DNA of 64,000 bases. Source: G965279355 sp965279355 (GTDB lineage: Bacteria > Pseudomonadota > Alphaproteobacteria > CACIAM-22H2). The translations under genes and the position numbers were made by a program. This document shows, in pieces, positions 16,174-26,254 of the stretch. The stretch spans positions 806,001 through 870,000 of the forward strand of contig OZ257155.1 in assembly GCA_965279355.1 (NCBI GenBank), written 5' to 3'. The first letter of the stretch is position 1. Every line of letters starts with the position of its first letter. Under the pieces are notes generated by a model. It was not told the DNA's origin and made no database searches. It saw nothing but the letters and a program-made list of their open reading frames with translations.

Positions 16174-17337
16174 ATGGGCGCGACGATCAGGACAACGCAT
16201 GCCGGGGCGCTGCCGCGTCAAGCCAATCTCACCAACATGATCCGCGAACGCGCATCGGGAAAAGCGACGGATCAGGCGCTGTTGGACGCCGTCCTTGCCG
16301 ACGCCGTGAAAGACGCCGTCCACCGGCAGATCGCCTGCGGTCTCGACAGCGTGAACGACGGCGAACTGAGCAAGTCGAACTTCATGCACTACATCACCGA
16401 ACGGACCAGCGGCTTCGCCGTCCGGGAATACGAACCCGGACAGGGACCGGAGCCGCTCAGCATCACGGCACGGGATAAAGTGAAGCATCCCGAATACTTC
16501 ACCGGCGGCCGGGGTGGTTTCGCCAGCGGCGGCAAGGAAGGCGTGCGCCCCAAGATACGGCAGCATGTCTGCGTCGAGCCGCTCGCTTATATCGGAGGCG
16601 AGCACATCAAGCGCGACATCCAGAACTTCAAGGCGGCCATGGCCGGTACGAATGCACCCTCACCGTTCCTTCCTTCGGTGACCCTGGGCGTGATCGAGCA
16701 CTGGATGACAAACGAGCACTACAAGTCGCAGGAGGAATTCCTCTATGCGATCGGCGAGATGATGCGTCAGGAATATCTGGCGATCATCGACGCCGGCCTG
16801 ATGCTCCAGATCGACGATCCAGACCTCGCCGATGGCTGGCAGATGTATCCCGGCATGACCGTCGACGAGTACCGCAGATACGCGATGGTGCGGGTCGAGG
16901 CCCTCAACCACGCCCTGCGCGGCATCCCGAAAGAGAAAGTCCGCATCCATGTGTGCTGGGGCAGCTATCTCGGCCCGCACGAATTCGACCTGCCGCTCAA
17001 GGATATCGCCGACATCCTGTTCCGGGTGAACGCGTCCCAGTTTTCGATCGAGGCCGCCAATCCCCGGCACGAACATGAATGGCAGGTCTTCGAGTCCGTC
17101 CGCGTGCCGGAAGGCAGCGTGCTCATTCCAGGCGTTGTCGGCCATTGCACCGATTTCATCGAACATCCCGAACTGGTGGCCCAGCGCCTGCTGCGTTACG
17201 CCAAGCTGATCGGACCGGACAAGGTCATGGCCGGCACCGATTGCGGTCTTGGGAATCGGACGGCAACGCCGTCAATCTGCTGGGCGAAAATGGACTCCCT
17301 GGTCGAAGGCGCGAGACTGGCGAGCAAGGCGCTCTAG
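16174..17337 (+). CDS. Cobalamin-independent methionine synthase-like (MetE C-terminal family) zinc methyltransferase
   Basis: A 387-residue single TIM-barrel protein related to the catalytic half of MetE and to coenzyme-M-type alkyltransferases. Candidate zinc ligands are HVCWG (His, Cys), the Glu in SIEAAN and the Cys in AGTDCGLG, the same order as in MetE. NDGELSKSNF near the N-terminus is also typical. It lacks the N-terminal half of true MetE, so methionine synthesis is doubtful. A role moving a methyl or alkyl group from a growth substrate is plausible given the Rieske and CoxL neighbours (inference). The ATG at 16174 has GGAG at good spacing. Confidence 0.88.
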   Translation: MGATIRTTHAGALPRQANLTNMIRERASGKATDQALLDAVLADAVKDAVHRQIACGLDSVNDGELSKSNFMHYITERTSGFAVREYEPGQGPEPLSITARDKVKHPEYFTGGRGGFASGGKEGVRPKIRQHVCVEPLAYIGGEHIKRDIQNFKAAMAGTNAPSPFLPSVTLGVIEHWMTNEHYKSQEEFLYAIGEMMRQEYLAIIDAGLMLQIDDPDLADGWQMYPGMTVDEYRRYAMVRVEALNHALRGIPKEKVRIHVCWGSYLGPHEFDLPLKDIADILFRVNASQFSIEAANPRHEHEWQVFESVRVPEGSVLIPGVVGHCTDFIEHPELVAQRLLRYAKLIGPDKVMAGTDCGLGNRTATPSICWAKMDSLVEGARLASKAL

Positions 17338-17440
17338 ACGACCTGCGAGGACGCTCCCACCGTCGAAATTAACGGACCTTGCCAAGACGCAGCCCGACGC
17401 CTTTAATCGGCGGTTTCAAAGAGTTCGGGAGTTCGTTCAG

Positions 17441-19780
17441 ATGGCAAAGTTTGGCATCGGTCAGTCGGTTCGCCGCGTCGAGGATCAGCGTCTGTTGACC
17501 GGGAGCGGCCGTTACACCGACGACATCAGCCTGCCGCGCCAGACTTACGCCTACTTCCTGCGCTCCACGCACGCACACGCCAGGATCCGCAAGCTCGACG
17601 CAACGGCAGCAAAGGGCGCCCCCGGCATTGTCGGGATTTTCACCGGCGCCGATCTGGCGGCGGCAAACGTGGGCAACCTGCCTTGCATGTGGTCGGTGCC
17701 CAACCGCGACGGATCGCCGATGACGATCCCGCCGCGTTCCGCCATCGCCAAGGATGTCGTGCGCTATGTTGGCGATACGGTGGCGCTGATCGTCGGCGAG
17801 ACCTACGCGCAGGCGCGCGATGCCGCGGAACTGATCGAGATCGACTACGACGTCCTGCCGTCGGTTACCGACCCGTCGGCAGCGAGCATATCAAAGGTCT
17901 CCATCTGGGACTTCGCGAAAGACAATGTCGCCTTCCGCTGGACCCAGGGCGACGAAGCCAAGACCAAGGCAGCGTTTGAAAAGGCCGCCAAGGTGGTTGA
18001 GGTCGAACTCGTCAACAACCGCATCATCCCGCTGTCGATGGAACCGCGAAACGCGATCGCCGATTTCACGCCATCGACCGGCCGCTTCTCGCTTCATGTG
18101 CCGTGCCAGAGCACGTTCCTGCTCCGCAAGATCCTGGCCGACATGGTCTTCAAGGTGCCGGAGAGCAGCATCCGCGTGACCTCCGCCGATGTCGGCGGCG
18201 GCTTCGGCATGAAGATCTTCATGTATCCCGAATATATCGGCGTGATGTTCGCGGCACGCGCGCTTGGCCGCGCCGTGAAATGGACGGGCGAGCGCTCGGA
18301 TGCCTTCCTTACCGACACCGCCGGTCGCGATCATCGCACCCGCGCCCGACTTGCCGTCGATAAAGATGGCAAGTTCATCGGCTTCCATGTCGAGATGACC
18401 CCAAATCTCGGAGCCTACGCCAACCAGTTCGCGCCGTTCGTTGCGTCGGCCGCCGGCACCAAGATGCTGGCCGGCGTCTACACCATCCCCGCGATCTTCG
18501 TTGAGGTGAACGCCGTCTACACCAACACGGCGCCCGTCGATGCCTATCGTGGCGCCGGACGCCCGGAAGCGAACTACGTCGTCGAACGTGTTGTCGATGC
18601 AGCGGCGCGCGCCACCGGCCTGTCGCCGGATGAAATCCGCCGCCGCAACTTCATCCCGCCGAACGCGATGCCGTATGCGACGCAGCTCGGTACAACCTAT
18701 GACAGCGGCAATTTCCCCAAGAACCTCGAAGAAGCGCTGAAGGGTGCCGACTGGAAAGGCTTCGCCGCGCGACGCTTGGAAGCCAAGAAGCGCGGCAAGC
18801 TGCGCGGCATCGGCATCGCCCACTACATCGAGGCTTGCGGCGGCGGCGAAGGCGAAACCGCGCAGATCCGCGTCGGCGCCGATGGCGGTGTCACCGTCTA
18901 TATCGGCAACCAGTCTAATGGCCAGGGTCACGAGACCATGTACGCGCAGCTCGTCTCCGAAAAGCTGGGCGTACCGTTCGAAACGATCCGCGTCGTCCAG
19001 GGTGACACCGACACGATCCTTTATACCGGTCTAACCGGTGGTAGCCGCGCGACGTCTATCGGCGGCACCGTCACCCTGTCGGCCTCCGATCGCATCATTG
19101 CCAAGGGCAAGCAGATTGCGGCGCATCTGATGGAAACCGCAGACGCCGATGTCGAGTTCAAGGAAGGCAGCTTCCGCGTTGCCGGCACCGACAAGTCGAA
19201 ATCCTTCAACGAGGTCGTGAAGGCGGCCTACACGCCATCCGCCCTGCCCCAGGGCATGTCGCCAGGACTGGACGAAACGGCATCGACCACGCCGCTCAAC
19301 CCGACCTTCCCCAATGGCTGCCATGTCTGCGAAGTCGAAATCGATCCCGATACCGGCACGACGCAGATCACGCGCTACACCATCGTCGACGATTTCGGTC
19401 GCGTGATTAATCCGTTGCTGCTGGCGGGACAGGTCCATGGCGGCACCGTCCAGGGCATCGGGCAGGCGCTCTATGAGGGCTGCGTCTACGATTCGGAATC
19501 GGGCCAGCTCATCACCGGATCGCTAATGGATTACTGCCTGCCGCGCGCCGACAACCTGCCGCAGATCGCGTTCTCGTATCACGAGGACGAGCCCTGCAAG
19601 GCGAACATCCTCGGCGTAAAGGGATCCGGCGAAGCCGGCGCCATGGGCGCTCCCCCCGCGACTGTAAACGCGGTCCTCGACGCACTCGCCGAATTCGGCG
19701 TGAGCAAGATCGACATGCCTGTTACGGCGGAAAAAGTCTGGCGCGCCATCCACAGCGGTGCACAGCAGGCGGCGGAGTGA
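17441..19780 (+). CDS. Xanthine dehydrogenase family, molybdopterin-binding large subunit (CoxL form II-like)
   Basis: A 779-residue molybdenum hydroxylase large subunit. The N-terminal domain begins GIGQSVRRVEDQRLLTGSGR; GGGFGMK and the active-site loop AYRGAGR follow; SNGQGHET contacts the cofactor; the catalytic Glu is in KGSGEAGAMG near the C-terminus. AYRGAGR marks form II rather than true CO dehydrogenase, which has a Cys-containing loop. The start is the ATG at 17441, giving the family N-terminus. The small [2Fe-2S] and medium FAD subunits normally encoded beside it are absent, so it must borrow them from elsewhere. It overlaps the amidase start by 4 bases. Confidence 0.92.
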   Translation: MAKFGIGQSVRRVEDQRLLTGSGRYTDDISLPRQTYAYFLRSTHAHARIRKLDATAAKGAPGIVGIFTGADLAAANVGNLPCMWSVPNRDGSPMTIPPRSAIAKDVVRYVGDTVALIVGETYAQARDAAELIEIDYDVLPSVTDPSAASISKVSIWDFAKDNVAFRWTQGDEAKTKAAFEKAAKVVEVELVNNRIIPLSMEPRNAIADFTPSTGRFSLHVPCQSTFLLRKILADMVFKVPESSIRVTSADVGGGFGMKIFMYPEYIGVMFAARALGRAVKWTGERSDAFLTDTAGRDHRTRARLAVDKDGKFIGFHVEMTPNLGAYANQFAPFVASAAGTKMLAGVYTIPAIFVEVNAVYTNTAPVDAYRGAGRPEANYVVERVVDAAARATGLSPDEIRRRNFIPPNAMPYATQLGTTYDSGNFPKNLEEALKGADWKGFAARRLEAKKRGKLRGIGIAHYIEACGGGEGETAQIRVGADGGVTVYIGNQSNGQGHETMYAQLVSEKLGVPFETIRVVQGDTDTILYTGLTGGSRATSIGGTVTLSASDRIIAKGKQIAAHLMETADADVEFKEGSFRVAGTDKSKSFNEVVKAAYTPSALPQGMSPGLDETASTTPLNPTFPNGCHVCEVEIDPDTGTTQITRYTIVDDFGRVINPLLLAGQVHGGTVQGIGQALYEGCVYDSESGQLITGSLMDYCLPRADNLPQIAFSYHEDEPCKANILGVKGSGEAGAMGAPPATVNAVLDALAEFGVSKIDMPVTAEKVWRAIHSGAQQAAE

Positions 19781-21047
19781 CCAGGCCAAACGAGCTTCCG
19801 GCACGCGAGGCGGCGGCCGCCATCGCGGCCAGGCAACTCACCTCCGTCGAACTCATCACGGCCTGCCTCGAGCGGATCGACGCGCGCGAGAAGATCGTCG
19901 GTGCGTGGGCCTTTCTCGATCGCGACCGTGTGCTGGCGGATGCGAAGGCGCGAGACGCAGAAGCGCCGCGCGGCCCGCTGCATGGTGTTCCTGTCGGCGT
20001 GAAGGACATCATCGACGCCGCGGACCATCCGACTGAATACGGCTCCGCCATCTATCGCGGCTATCGGCCGAGGATCGATGCGGCCTGCGTTGCCATGGTG
20101 CGCAAGGCCGGCGGCATCGTCATGGGCAAAACGGTAACCACCGAGTTCGCCACCATAACGCCGCCCAAAACCACCAATCCGTTCAATCCTGACCATACAC
20201 CGGGTGGGTCGTCGAGCGGGTCGGCGGCTGCCGTCGCCGATCAGCATGTCCCGGTTGCGTTCGGCACGCAGACCGCCGGCTCCATCACCCGCCCCGCCGC
20301 GTTCTGCGGCGTTATCGGCTTCAAGCCGAGCTTCGGCGCCTACGCCATGGCCGGCATCAAGCCGCTCAGCCAGAGCCTCGACACGCTCGGCACCATTTCG
20401 CGGACGGTCGACGATGCCCTGCTCATGTGGGAGGTGCTTCACGGCGCCAGGCTGCCTGCCGCTCCGCCGATCCCCGCGCAGATCCGCATCGGTCTCTGCC
20501 GCACGCCGCTCTGGAGTCAGGCAAAACCGGAAGCGCATGAGGCGTGGAAGCTGGCGGGACAGAAACTGGCCGAAGCCGGACTCGCGCTGGAAGAGATCGA
20601 GCTGCCGCGCTGGTTTGAGTCGCTGATCGACGCACAGAAGATCGTTCAGACCTACGAGACGTCTCGCAACATGGTCGTCGAGTATGAGAACAATCGCGCG
20701 CAGCTCAGCGCGCGCATCACCGAGGCGCTGGCCGAGGGCTGGAAGATCACGCCCGACGATTACATGCGGGCGCGGTCCGATATCCTGCGCGCGCGGCAGG
20801 AATTTTCAGCCATCGCCGGACGCTGCGAAGGCATCATGATGCCGGCGACCACCGGCGAAGCGCCTGATACCGACAGCACCGGCGATCCGCTGTTCAGCCG
20901 TTTCCCGACGATGCTGCATACCCCCGCGGTGAACCTGACGGTCACAAAGGGGCCGAACGGCCTGCCCGTCGGCGTGCAGTTCCTGGGCGGTTACGACACC
21001 GACATCGCGCTGCTCAATGTCGGCAAGCGTCTCGCCGAGATCCTGGC

Positions 21048-21051
<4 letters not shown>
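19777..21051 (+). CDS. Amidase (amidase signature family)
   Basis: A 424-residue amidohydrolase with the Ser-cisSer-Lys triad: Lys in PVGVKDIID, the Gly/Ser-rich GGSSSGSAAAVA and the nucleophile region QTAGSITRPAAFCG. It hydrolyses a C-N amide bond; the substrate is unknown, and GatA is excluded by the lack of gatB/gatC and by the context. The start is GTG, sharing GTGA with the CoxL stop, and its own stop overlaps the next GTG start in the same way, showing tight translational coupling through three genes. It could release an acid for oxidation by the CoxL-type enzyme (inference). Confidence 0.92.
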
Positions 21052-21824
<773 letters not shown>

Positions 21825-21895
21825 CGGCCGTCACTAGCGCGAGACACGGCTTTCTTTTAAAGTACGTAATGTGAAGCCGTGGCTGGGGGCGGATC

Positions 21896-23248
21896 ATGTG
21901 GGACTTAAACAAATTAGCGGTTAGCGTTGTCGCGACGGCATGCTTGCTGGCAACGGCTCCGGATACGTCTGCCAGCACGGAGCGCCGTCTCGCCCTCGTC
22001 ATCGGCAATTCGTCCTACGCTGAGGCCCCGCTCAAGAATCCCGTGAACGATGCCCGTTCCATGGCAAGGGCGCTACGCGCACGAGGCTTCGAGGTCATCG
22101 TCAGCGAGAATGCAAGCAAGCAGCAGATGGAAAACGCCGTCGCCGATTTCGGCGAGAAGCTGACCGAAGGCGCGACCGGCCTGTTTTTCTTCGCCGGTCA
22201 CGGCATTCAGGTCAACGGGCGGAACTATCTTCTTCCGGTCAACGCAAAAGTCACATCGGAACAACGCGTCCGTCTTGAGGCGCTCGACGTCGACGCGGTG
22301 CTGGACCAGATGCAGGCGGCGAAGACGAAAGTCAGCATGGTGATCCTCGACGCCTGCCGCAATAATCCGTTCGAACGGCGGTTTCGCTCTATGGGCGGCG
22401 GTCTCGCCCAGATCAACGCGCCGGAAGGAACGATGATCGCTTACGCCACGGCGCCCGGCAAGGTCGCGGCTGACGGTGACGGTGCAAACGGCCTCTACAC
22501 GCAGGAATTGCTCCGCGCACTCAACCAGCCTGGTCTGAAAGTCGAAGACGTTTTCAAGCAGGTGCGTGTCAATGTCAGCCGCGCGTCGAACGGTATGCAG
22601 GTTCCGTGGGAAGCATCTTCCCTAACCGGCGATTTCTTTTTTGTCCCGCCGTCAGCTCCGGCCTCTCCCGTTGCAACCGGCGAGAACCCGGCCATCGAGA
22701 TGGCCTTCTGGGATGCGGTGAAAAACAGCACGAATCCGGCGGAGTTCCGCGCCTATGTCACCAAGTATCCGAACGGCAACTTCACACCGCTTGCGCAGGC
22801 TCGTCTTGAGGCGTTTTCCGCCCCGACCCCGCTTCCCGCTACAATTTCAAAGCCGGCACAGACGCAACCACCCGCGCCGGCAGCTCAGACAATTCGGCCA
22901 TCTCCGCAGTTTGCTGCCCTAGCGCCGCCCAGCACAAACTTCAATGGACGCTACGTCACGCCTGTCAGGGGGCCTCGCGCCAACTACCAGGCGACCATCG
23001 ATGTCGAAGGTACCACTATCGCCGGTTTTGCGACCGGTGGTGCTGCCGTGTGCAAGATTCTCGGCGCGCTCGAAGAGGACGGCACCGTCCGCAGCATGGA
23101 AATGAGTTGCCTTGGGATGCAAGGCCTTTCGTTCACGTGGTCGATTACCGGACAGTTTGTCACCGCAACAGAGGGTGGCTATCAGTTGAAGTCGAAGATG
23201 CGCAATACGGACATGGGCGTGTCCGATGTCACCTGGAAAAAGAACTAG
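21896..23248 (+). CDS. Exported caspase-like (peptidase C14) protein
   Basis: A 450-residue protein with a signal peptide (VVATACLLATAPDTSA) then a caspase p20 fold from about residue 29: RLALVIGNSSY, His102 in FFFAGHGIQ and Cys154 in VILDACRNNPF form the catalytic dyad. After GDFFFVPP near residue 245 comes a short helical segment (AFWDAVKNSTNPAEFRAYVTKYPNG), a Pro/Ala/Gln linker and a C-terminal beta-rich domain of about 110 residues (NFNGRYVTPVRG to the end). Substrate unknown; orthocaspases usually cleave after Lys or Arg. Stands alone and ends in a two-way terminator with the ParA-like gene. Confidence 0.88.
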   Translation: MWDLNKLAVSVVATACLLATAPDTSASTERRLALVIGNSSYAEAPLKNPVNDARSMARALRARGFEVIVSENASKQQMENAVADFGEKLTEGATGLFFFAGHGIQVNGRNYLLPVNAKVTSEQRVRLEALDVDAVLDQMQAAKTKVSMVILDACRNNPFERRFRSMGGGLAQINAPEGTMIAYATAPGKVAADGDGANGLYTQELLRALNQPGLKVEDVFKQVRVNVSRASNGMQVPWEASSLTGDFFFVPPSAPASPVATGENPAIEMAFWDAVKNSTNPAEFRAYVTKYPNGNFTPLAQARLEAFSAPTPLPATISKPAQTQPPAPAAQTIRPSPQFAALAPPSTNFNGRYVTPVRGPRANYQATIDVEGTTIAGFATGGAAVCKILGALEEDGTVRSMEMSCLGMQGLSFTWSITGQFVTATEGGYQLKSKMRNTDMGVSDVTWKKN

Positions 23249-23305
23249 AGTCTGATCCATCGAGATCGAATCGCCTTCGGTGCGATTTAAGCGATCCGGC
23301 TCTAG
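23245..23305. terminator. Bidirectional terminator-like hairpin
   Basis: Stacked inverted repeats join the ends of two convergent genes. The outer stem is CTAGAG/CTCTAG (23245-23250 with 23300-23305), the middle stem GATC/GATC (23254-23257 with 23293-23296), and the inner stem AATCGC/GCGATT with a C-TTCG-G cap (23269-23287). There is no long T-run, but the symmetry suits termination from both sides. Confidence 0.5.
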
Positions 23306-23973
23306 CCGGACCTATCCCACAATTCGCTTCCCAGCGCCGTAATCTCCAGGGTCGCGAACGAGCCCGGCTCGCTCTCCGAAACGCCCTGCCCGTCGGCCAG
23401 GCTTTCGGCATAGGCGACGCGATTACCGAGCGTGGCGCGCGCGACGCCGATTCCAAGTGCGCCGAGTTTCTCAACCATGTCTGTCGCCAGCCGGCCGCGC
23501 GCCGGCATGCGATTGATCACGAGCACCGCCTGCCGTCGCTCTTCGCGGGCCAGTTCAAGGGTCGGCTTGGTGGCCCAGAGATCCATCGGGGACGGCTGCA
23601 CCGGCACCACGACGAGGCTTGCAGCCCGCACGGCAATGCGGGCCTCGGTCGCGGCATGGGGCGGAGAGTCGATCAGCACGATTTCGTGGTCACGCGCCAG
23701 GCGATCGACCTCCCCCGCCAGTCGCCAGCCGGCGATCTGAGAGAATGTGAATCCGATATCCTGTCCGTTACGGACAGAACGGCGCATCTCGACCCAGCGT
23801 GTGAGACTGGCCTGCGGGTCGATGTCGATCGCCGCAACGCTGCGACCCAACCCGCTCCACATTGTGGCGAGGTGGGCGACCAGCGTGGTCTTGCCGGCGC
23901 CGCCCTTCTGCTGGGCGATGGTGAAGACCCGACCCGCCACGCTTGCCAATTCCCCTGCCTGATTTTCCGGCAC
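23302..23973 (-). CDS. ParA/MinD-like ATPase
   Basis: A 223-residue deviant Walker ATPase: TIAQQKGGAGKTTLVAHLA (Walker A), AAIDIDPQASLTRW (A' region) and VLIDSPPHA (Walker B), with VPVQPSPMDLWA typical of chromosomal ParA relatives. Such proteins position cargo or partition DNA on the nucleoid. No ParB or parS is visible, so this is an orphan, cargo-positioning type. The longest reading begins at GTG 23973; a GTG at 23940 beginning at VAGRVFTI is a good alternative and nearer the normal distance to Walker A. Confidence 0.88.
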   Translation of the reverse strand: MPENQAGELASVAGRVFTIAQQKGGAGKTTLVAHLATMWSGLGRSVAAIDIDPQASLTRWVEMRRSVRNGQDIGFTFSQIAGWRLAGEVDRLARDHEIVLIDSPPHAATEARIAVRAASLVVVPVQPSPMDLWATKPTLELAREERRQAVLVINRMPARGRLATDMVEKLGALGIGVARATLGNRVAYAESLADGQGVSESEPGSFATLEITALGSELWDRSG

Positions 23974-24075
23974 ATGCGCCGCTGCGCATCGATGGCCGAC
24001 GATACCCTAGCGAGAACGGGCGGGCGACGATAAAGTCCCGCGACAAAGTCCAGTCTCAGAGGGAAAGACGCTCAA

Positions 24076-25053
24076 ATGATCAGATTTTCACGCCGTGTCC
24101 TGTTGTCCTGCGCCGTTGCCGGCCTTGCACTCACAACCGTGACCGGTGCGCAGGCTCAGACATACCCGACAAAAGAAATTCGCGCGTTTCTCGGCTTTGC
24201 GGCCGGCACTGGCGCCGACATCCAGTCGCGCTATTTCGCCGACAAACTGGCGGCCAGGTTCGGCAAGCCGGTGGTTATGGAAAACCGCCCGGGGGCGCTC
24301 GGCAACATCGCTGCGGAATCCGTCGCCAAGGCACGCCCCGACGGCTACACGATCCTGTTCGCGGCCGGCAGTGCGTCGATGGCGGCGAATGTCCATCTCT
24401 TCAAGAAACTGCCCTACGACCCGGTGAAGGATTTCGTGCCGGTCTCCACCTTCGTGCGCCTCCCGTTCGTCCTGATGGTCGCGCCGACGACCCCGGTGAA
24501 AAACGTCGCCGAACTGACGGAGTATCTGAAGAAGAAGGGCAAGGTGAACTGGGGCTCGTCCAACACAACCGGTCTTGCCGCCGGCGCGTTGTATATGACA
24601 ACCACCGGCATCAATGCCGTGCAGGTTCCCTATCGGAATACACCCGACGGGTTGAACGACCTGATCGGCAATCAGATCGACTTCATGTTCATGGATGCGC
24701 TGTTCGGTCTGGAACAGGCGCGCTCGGGACGGATCCGGGCATTGGCGGTTACATCGGGCGAGCGGTCGTCGGTCGCCGCCGAGATCCCGACGATGAACGA
24801 GTCCGGCGTCGCCGGCTTCGACCTCTCGCCGTGGTGGGCTGTCTACGTGCCGTCCGGCACGCCGCAGCCAATCGTCGATCACCTCGCCAAGGCCGTGCGT
24901 GAGATCGCCATGACGCCCGAGGCAAAGGAATTCCTCAACCGTCAAGGCGCCGAACCCTATGTGATCGACACCAAGGCCGCGCAGGAGATGCAGGCCCGCG
25001 ACACAGAGAAATGGGGCACCATCGCCCGCATCGCCAAGATCGAACCGCAATAA
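24076..25053 (+). CDS. Tripartite tricarboxylate transporter substrate-binding protein (Bug/TctC), second copy
   Basis: Periplasmic binding protein of 325 residues with a signal peptide (RRVLLSCAVAGLALTTVTGAQA-QTYPTK). Bug-family segments are FLGFAAGTGADIQSRYF, VVMENRPGALGNIAAE and PDGYTILFAAGSASMA. It is a clear paralog of the protein at 14922-15899 but diverged throughout. No transporter membrane subunits are nearby. The gene is monocistronic, ending in a strong intrinsic terminator 20 bases after the stop. Confidence 0.93.
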   Translation: MIRFSRRVLLSCAVAGLALTTVTGAQAQTYPTKEIRAFLGFAAGTGADIQSRYFADKLAARFGKPVVMENRPGALGNIAAESVAKARPDGYTILFAAGSASMAANVHLFKKLPYDPVKDFVPVSTFVRLPFVLMVAPTTPVKNVAELTEYLKKKGKVNWGSSNTTGLAAGALYMTTTGINAVQVPYRNTPDGLNDLIGNQIDFMFMDALFGLEQARSGRIRALAVTSGERSSVAAEIPTMNESGVAGFDLSPWWAVYVPSGTPQPIVDHLAKAVREIAMTPEAKEFLNRQGAEPYVIDTKAAQEMQARDTEKWGTIARIAKIEPQ

Positions 25054-25072
25054 GCAGCGGTCGAACTCCAGA

Positions 25073-25108
25073 AAGAGCCGCCACGTCGAAGTGGCGGCTC
25101 TTTTTTTT
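25073..25108 (+). terminator. Rho-independent terminator
   Basis: Twelve-base stem AAGAGCCGCCAC / GTGGCGGCTCTT with loop GTCGAA followed by eight T residues. It closes the second TctC gene and insulates the Sua5 gene that starts at 25127. Confidence 0.92.
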
Positions 25109-25126
25109 GCGTGCTAGCAGGACGCC

Positions 25127-26062
25127 ATGACGATCCTCAAGCCGACACGCAACACTCTCCTTCGCGCCGCTCGCGCGCTGCGGCACGGCAAGCTCGTCGC
25201 CTTTCCGACGGAGACGGTCTATGGCCTCGGCGCCGACGCCACGTCCAGTCGCGCGATCGCGGCGATCTATGCCGCCAAGAGACGGCCGCGCCACAATCCG
25301 CTGATCGTACATGTCGCCGACATTATGAAAGCGCGGCAGCTTGTCCGCTTCAATGAGCGTGCCGAACAACTGGCGCGCCGCTTCTGGCCCGGGCCTTTGA
25401 CCCTAGTATTGCGGCGCGCGCCCGGCGCCTGCCTGTCGCCAATGCTGGGTAACCAACTTTCGACCATAGCAATCCGCGTTCCCGATGATCCGGTCGCGCT
25501 GAGTCTTATTCGAGCCTTCAGCGGGCCCCTGGCCGCGCCCAGCGCCAACCGTTCCGGTGCCGTCAGTCCGACACGCGCCGCGCATGTCCGCGCTTCGCTT
25601 GGCGGACGCGCGCCGCTGATTCTCGATGGCGGCGCATGCCGTGTGGGTGTCGAATCAACCGTACTCGACTTGACCGGACAGAAAGCGCGGCTGCTGCGCC
25701 CGGGCGGCGTTTCGCTGGAAGAGATCGAACGGATCATCGGGCCCGTCGACAGCAACATCGTTACCGAGGGATTGCGCCTTTCCTCTCCCGGACAGCTTGC
25801 CAGCCACTACGCGCCGCGTCTGCCGGTGCGGCTGAATGCAGGGTCCCCAAAAACCGGTGAGGCTTATCTCGCTTTTGGCAAGACCGGGGGCGCAACGCTC
25901 AATCTCAGTCCATCCGGCAATCTGGCCGAGGCGGCCGCGAATCTTTTCGCGATGCTGCAGGCGCTCGACCGCGCCCACTTTACCGGCATCGCCGTCGCGC
26001 CAATCCCGAACCGGGGTCTGGGACGCGCCATCAATGATCGCCTGTCCCGTGCCTCGGCCTGA
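25127..26062 (+). CDS. L-threonylcarbamoyladenylate synthase (Sua5/TsaC family)
   Basis: Makes threonylcarbamoyl-AMP from Thr, bicarbonate and ATP for the t6A37 modification of ANN-decoding tRNAs. The YrdC domain spans about residues 1-200: GKLVAFPTETVYGLGADA, KRRPRHNPLIVHV, FWPGPLTLVL and AAPSANRSGAVSPT. A C-terminal Sua5 domain follows, opened by the SPGQLASHYAPRLPVRL linker that covers the active site. At 311 residues it is the long two-domain form rather than the short TsaC. Confidence 0.95.
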   Translation: MTILKPTRNTLLRAARALRHGKLVAFPTETVYGLGADATSSRAIAAIYAAKRRPRHNPLIVHVADIMKARQLVRFNERAEQLARRFWPGPLTLVLRRAPGACLSPMLGNQLSTIAIRVPDDPVALSLIRAFSGPLAAPSANRSGAVSPTRAAHVRASLGGRAPLILDGGACRVGVESTVLDLTGQKARLLRPGGVSLEEIERIIGPVDSNIVTEGLRLSSPGQLASHYAPRLPVRLNAGSPKTGEAYLAFGKTGGATLNLSPSGNLAEAAANLFAMLQALDRAHFTGIAVAPIPNRGLGRAINDRLSRASA

Positions 26063-26104
26063 AGCGCTGAACCGGGAAAAATCTGGCATTTAGCGGGTAG
26101 TTAT

Positions 26105-26133
26105 TTGACTTTCGATTGAAGCTCCCAGATTAA
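26105..26133 (+). promoter_or_regulatory. Possible sigma-70 promoter for the MHYT kinase
   Basis: TTGACT at 26105-26110 and GATTAA at 26128-26133 are 17 bases apart in the 192-base gap before the histidine kinase. The -35 box is good (5/6), the -10 poor (3/6). No other feature is seen in this gap. Confidence 0.3.
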
Positions 26134-26254
26134 TAGGAGTGGGATCGGGATACCCCGTTGGCGACCCCGCCCGACAGGCGTTTTCTGAATTCGTTAATTT
26201 TTGCCGGGTAAAACCCCGGATATTTTCACAGGCACCAGAACGGTAGCCCCTTTT

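Noticed and set aside
16174..17337. True methionine synthase MetE
   Set aside because: Only the catalytic barrel is present (387 residues against about 750) and the gene lies in a catabolic block; no SAM or cobalamin riboswitch was seen upstream.
17441..19780. Aerobic carbon monoxide dehydrogenase
   Set aside because: The active-site loop is AYRGAGR (form II) and lacks the Cys-containing CoxL form I loop; coxS and coxM are missing.
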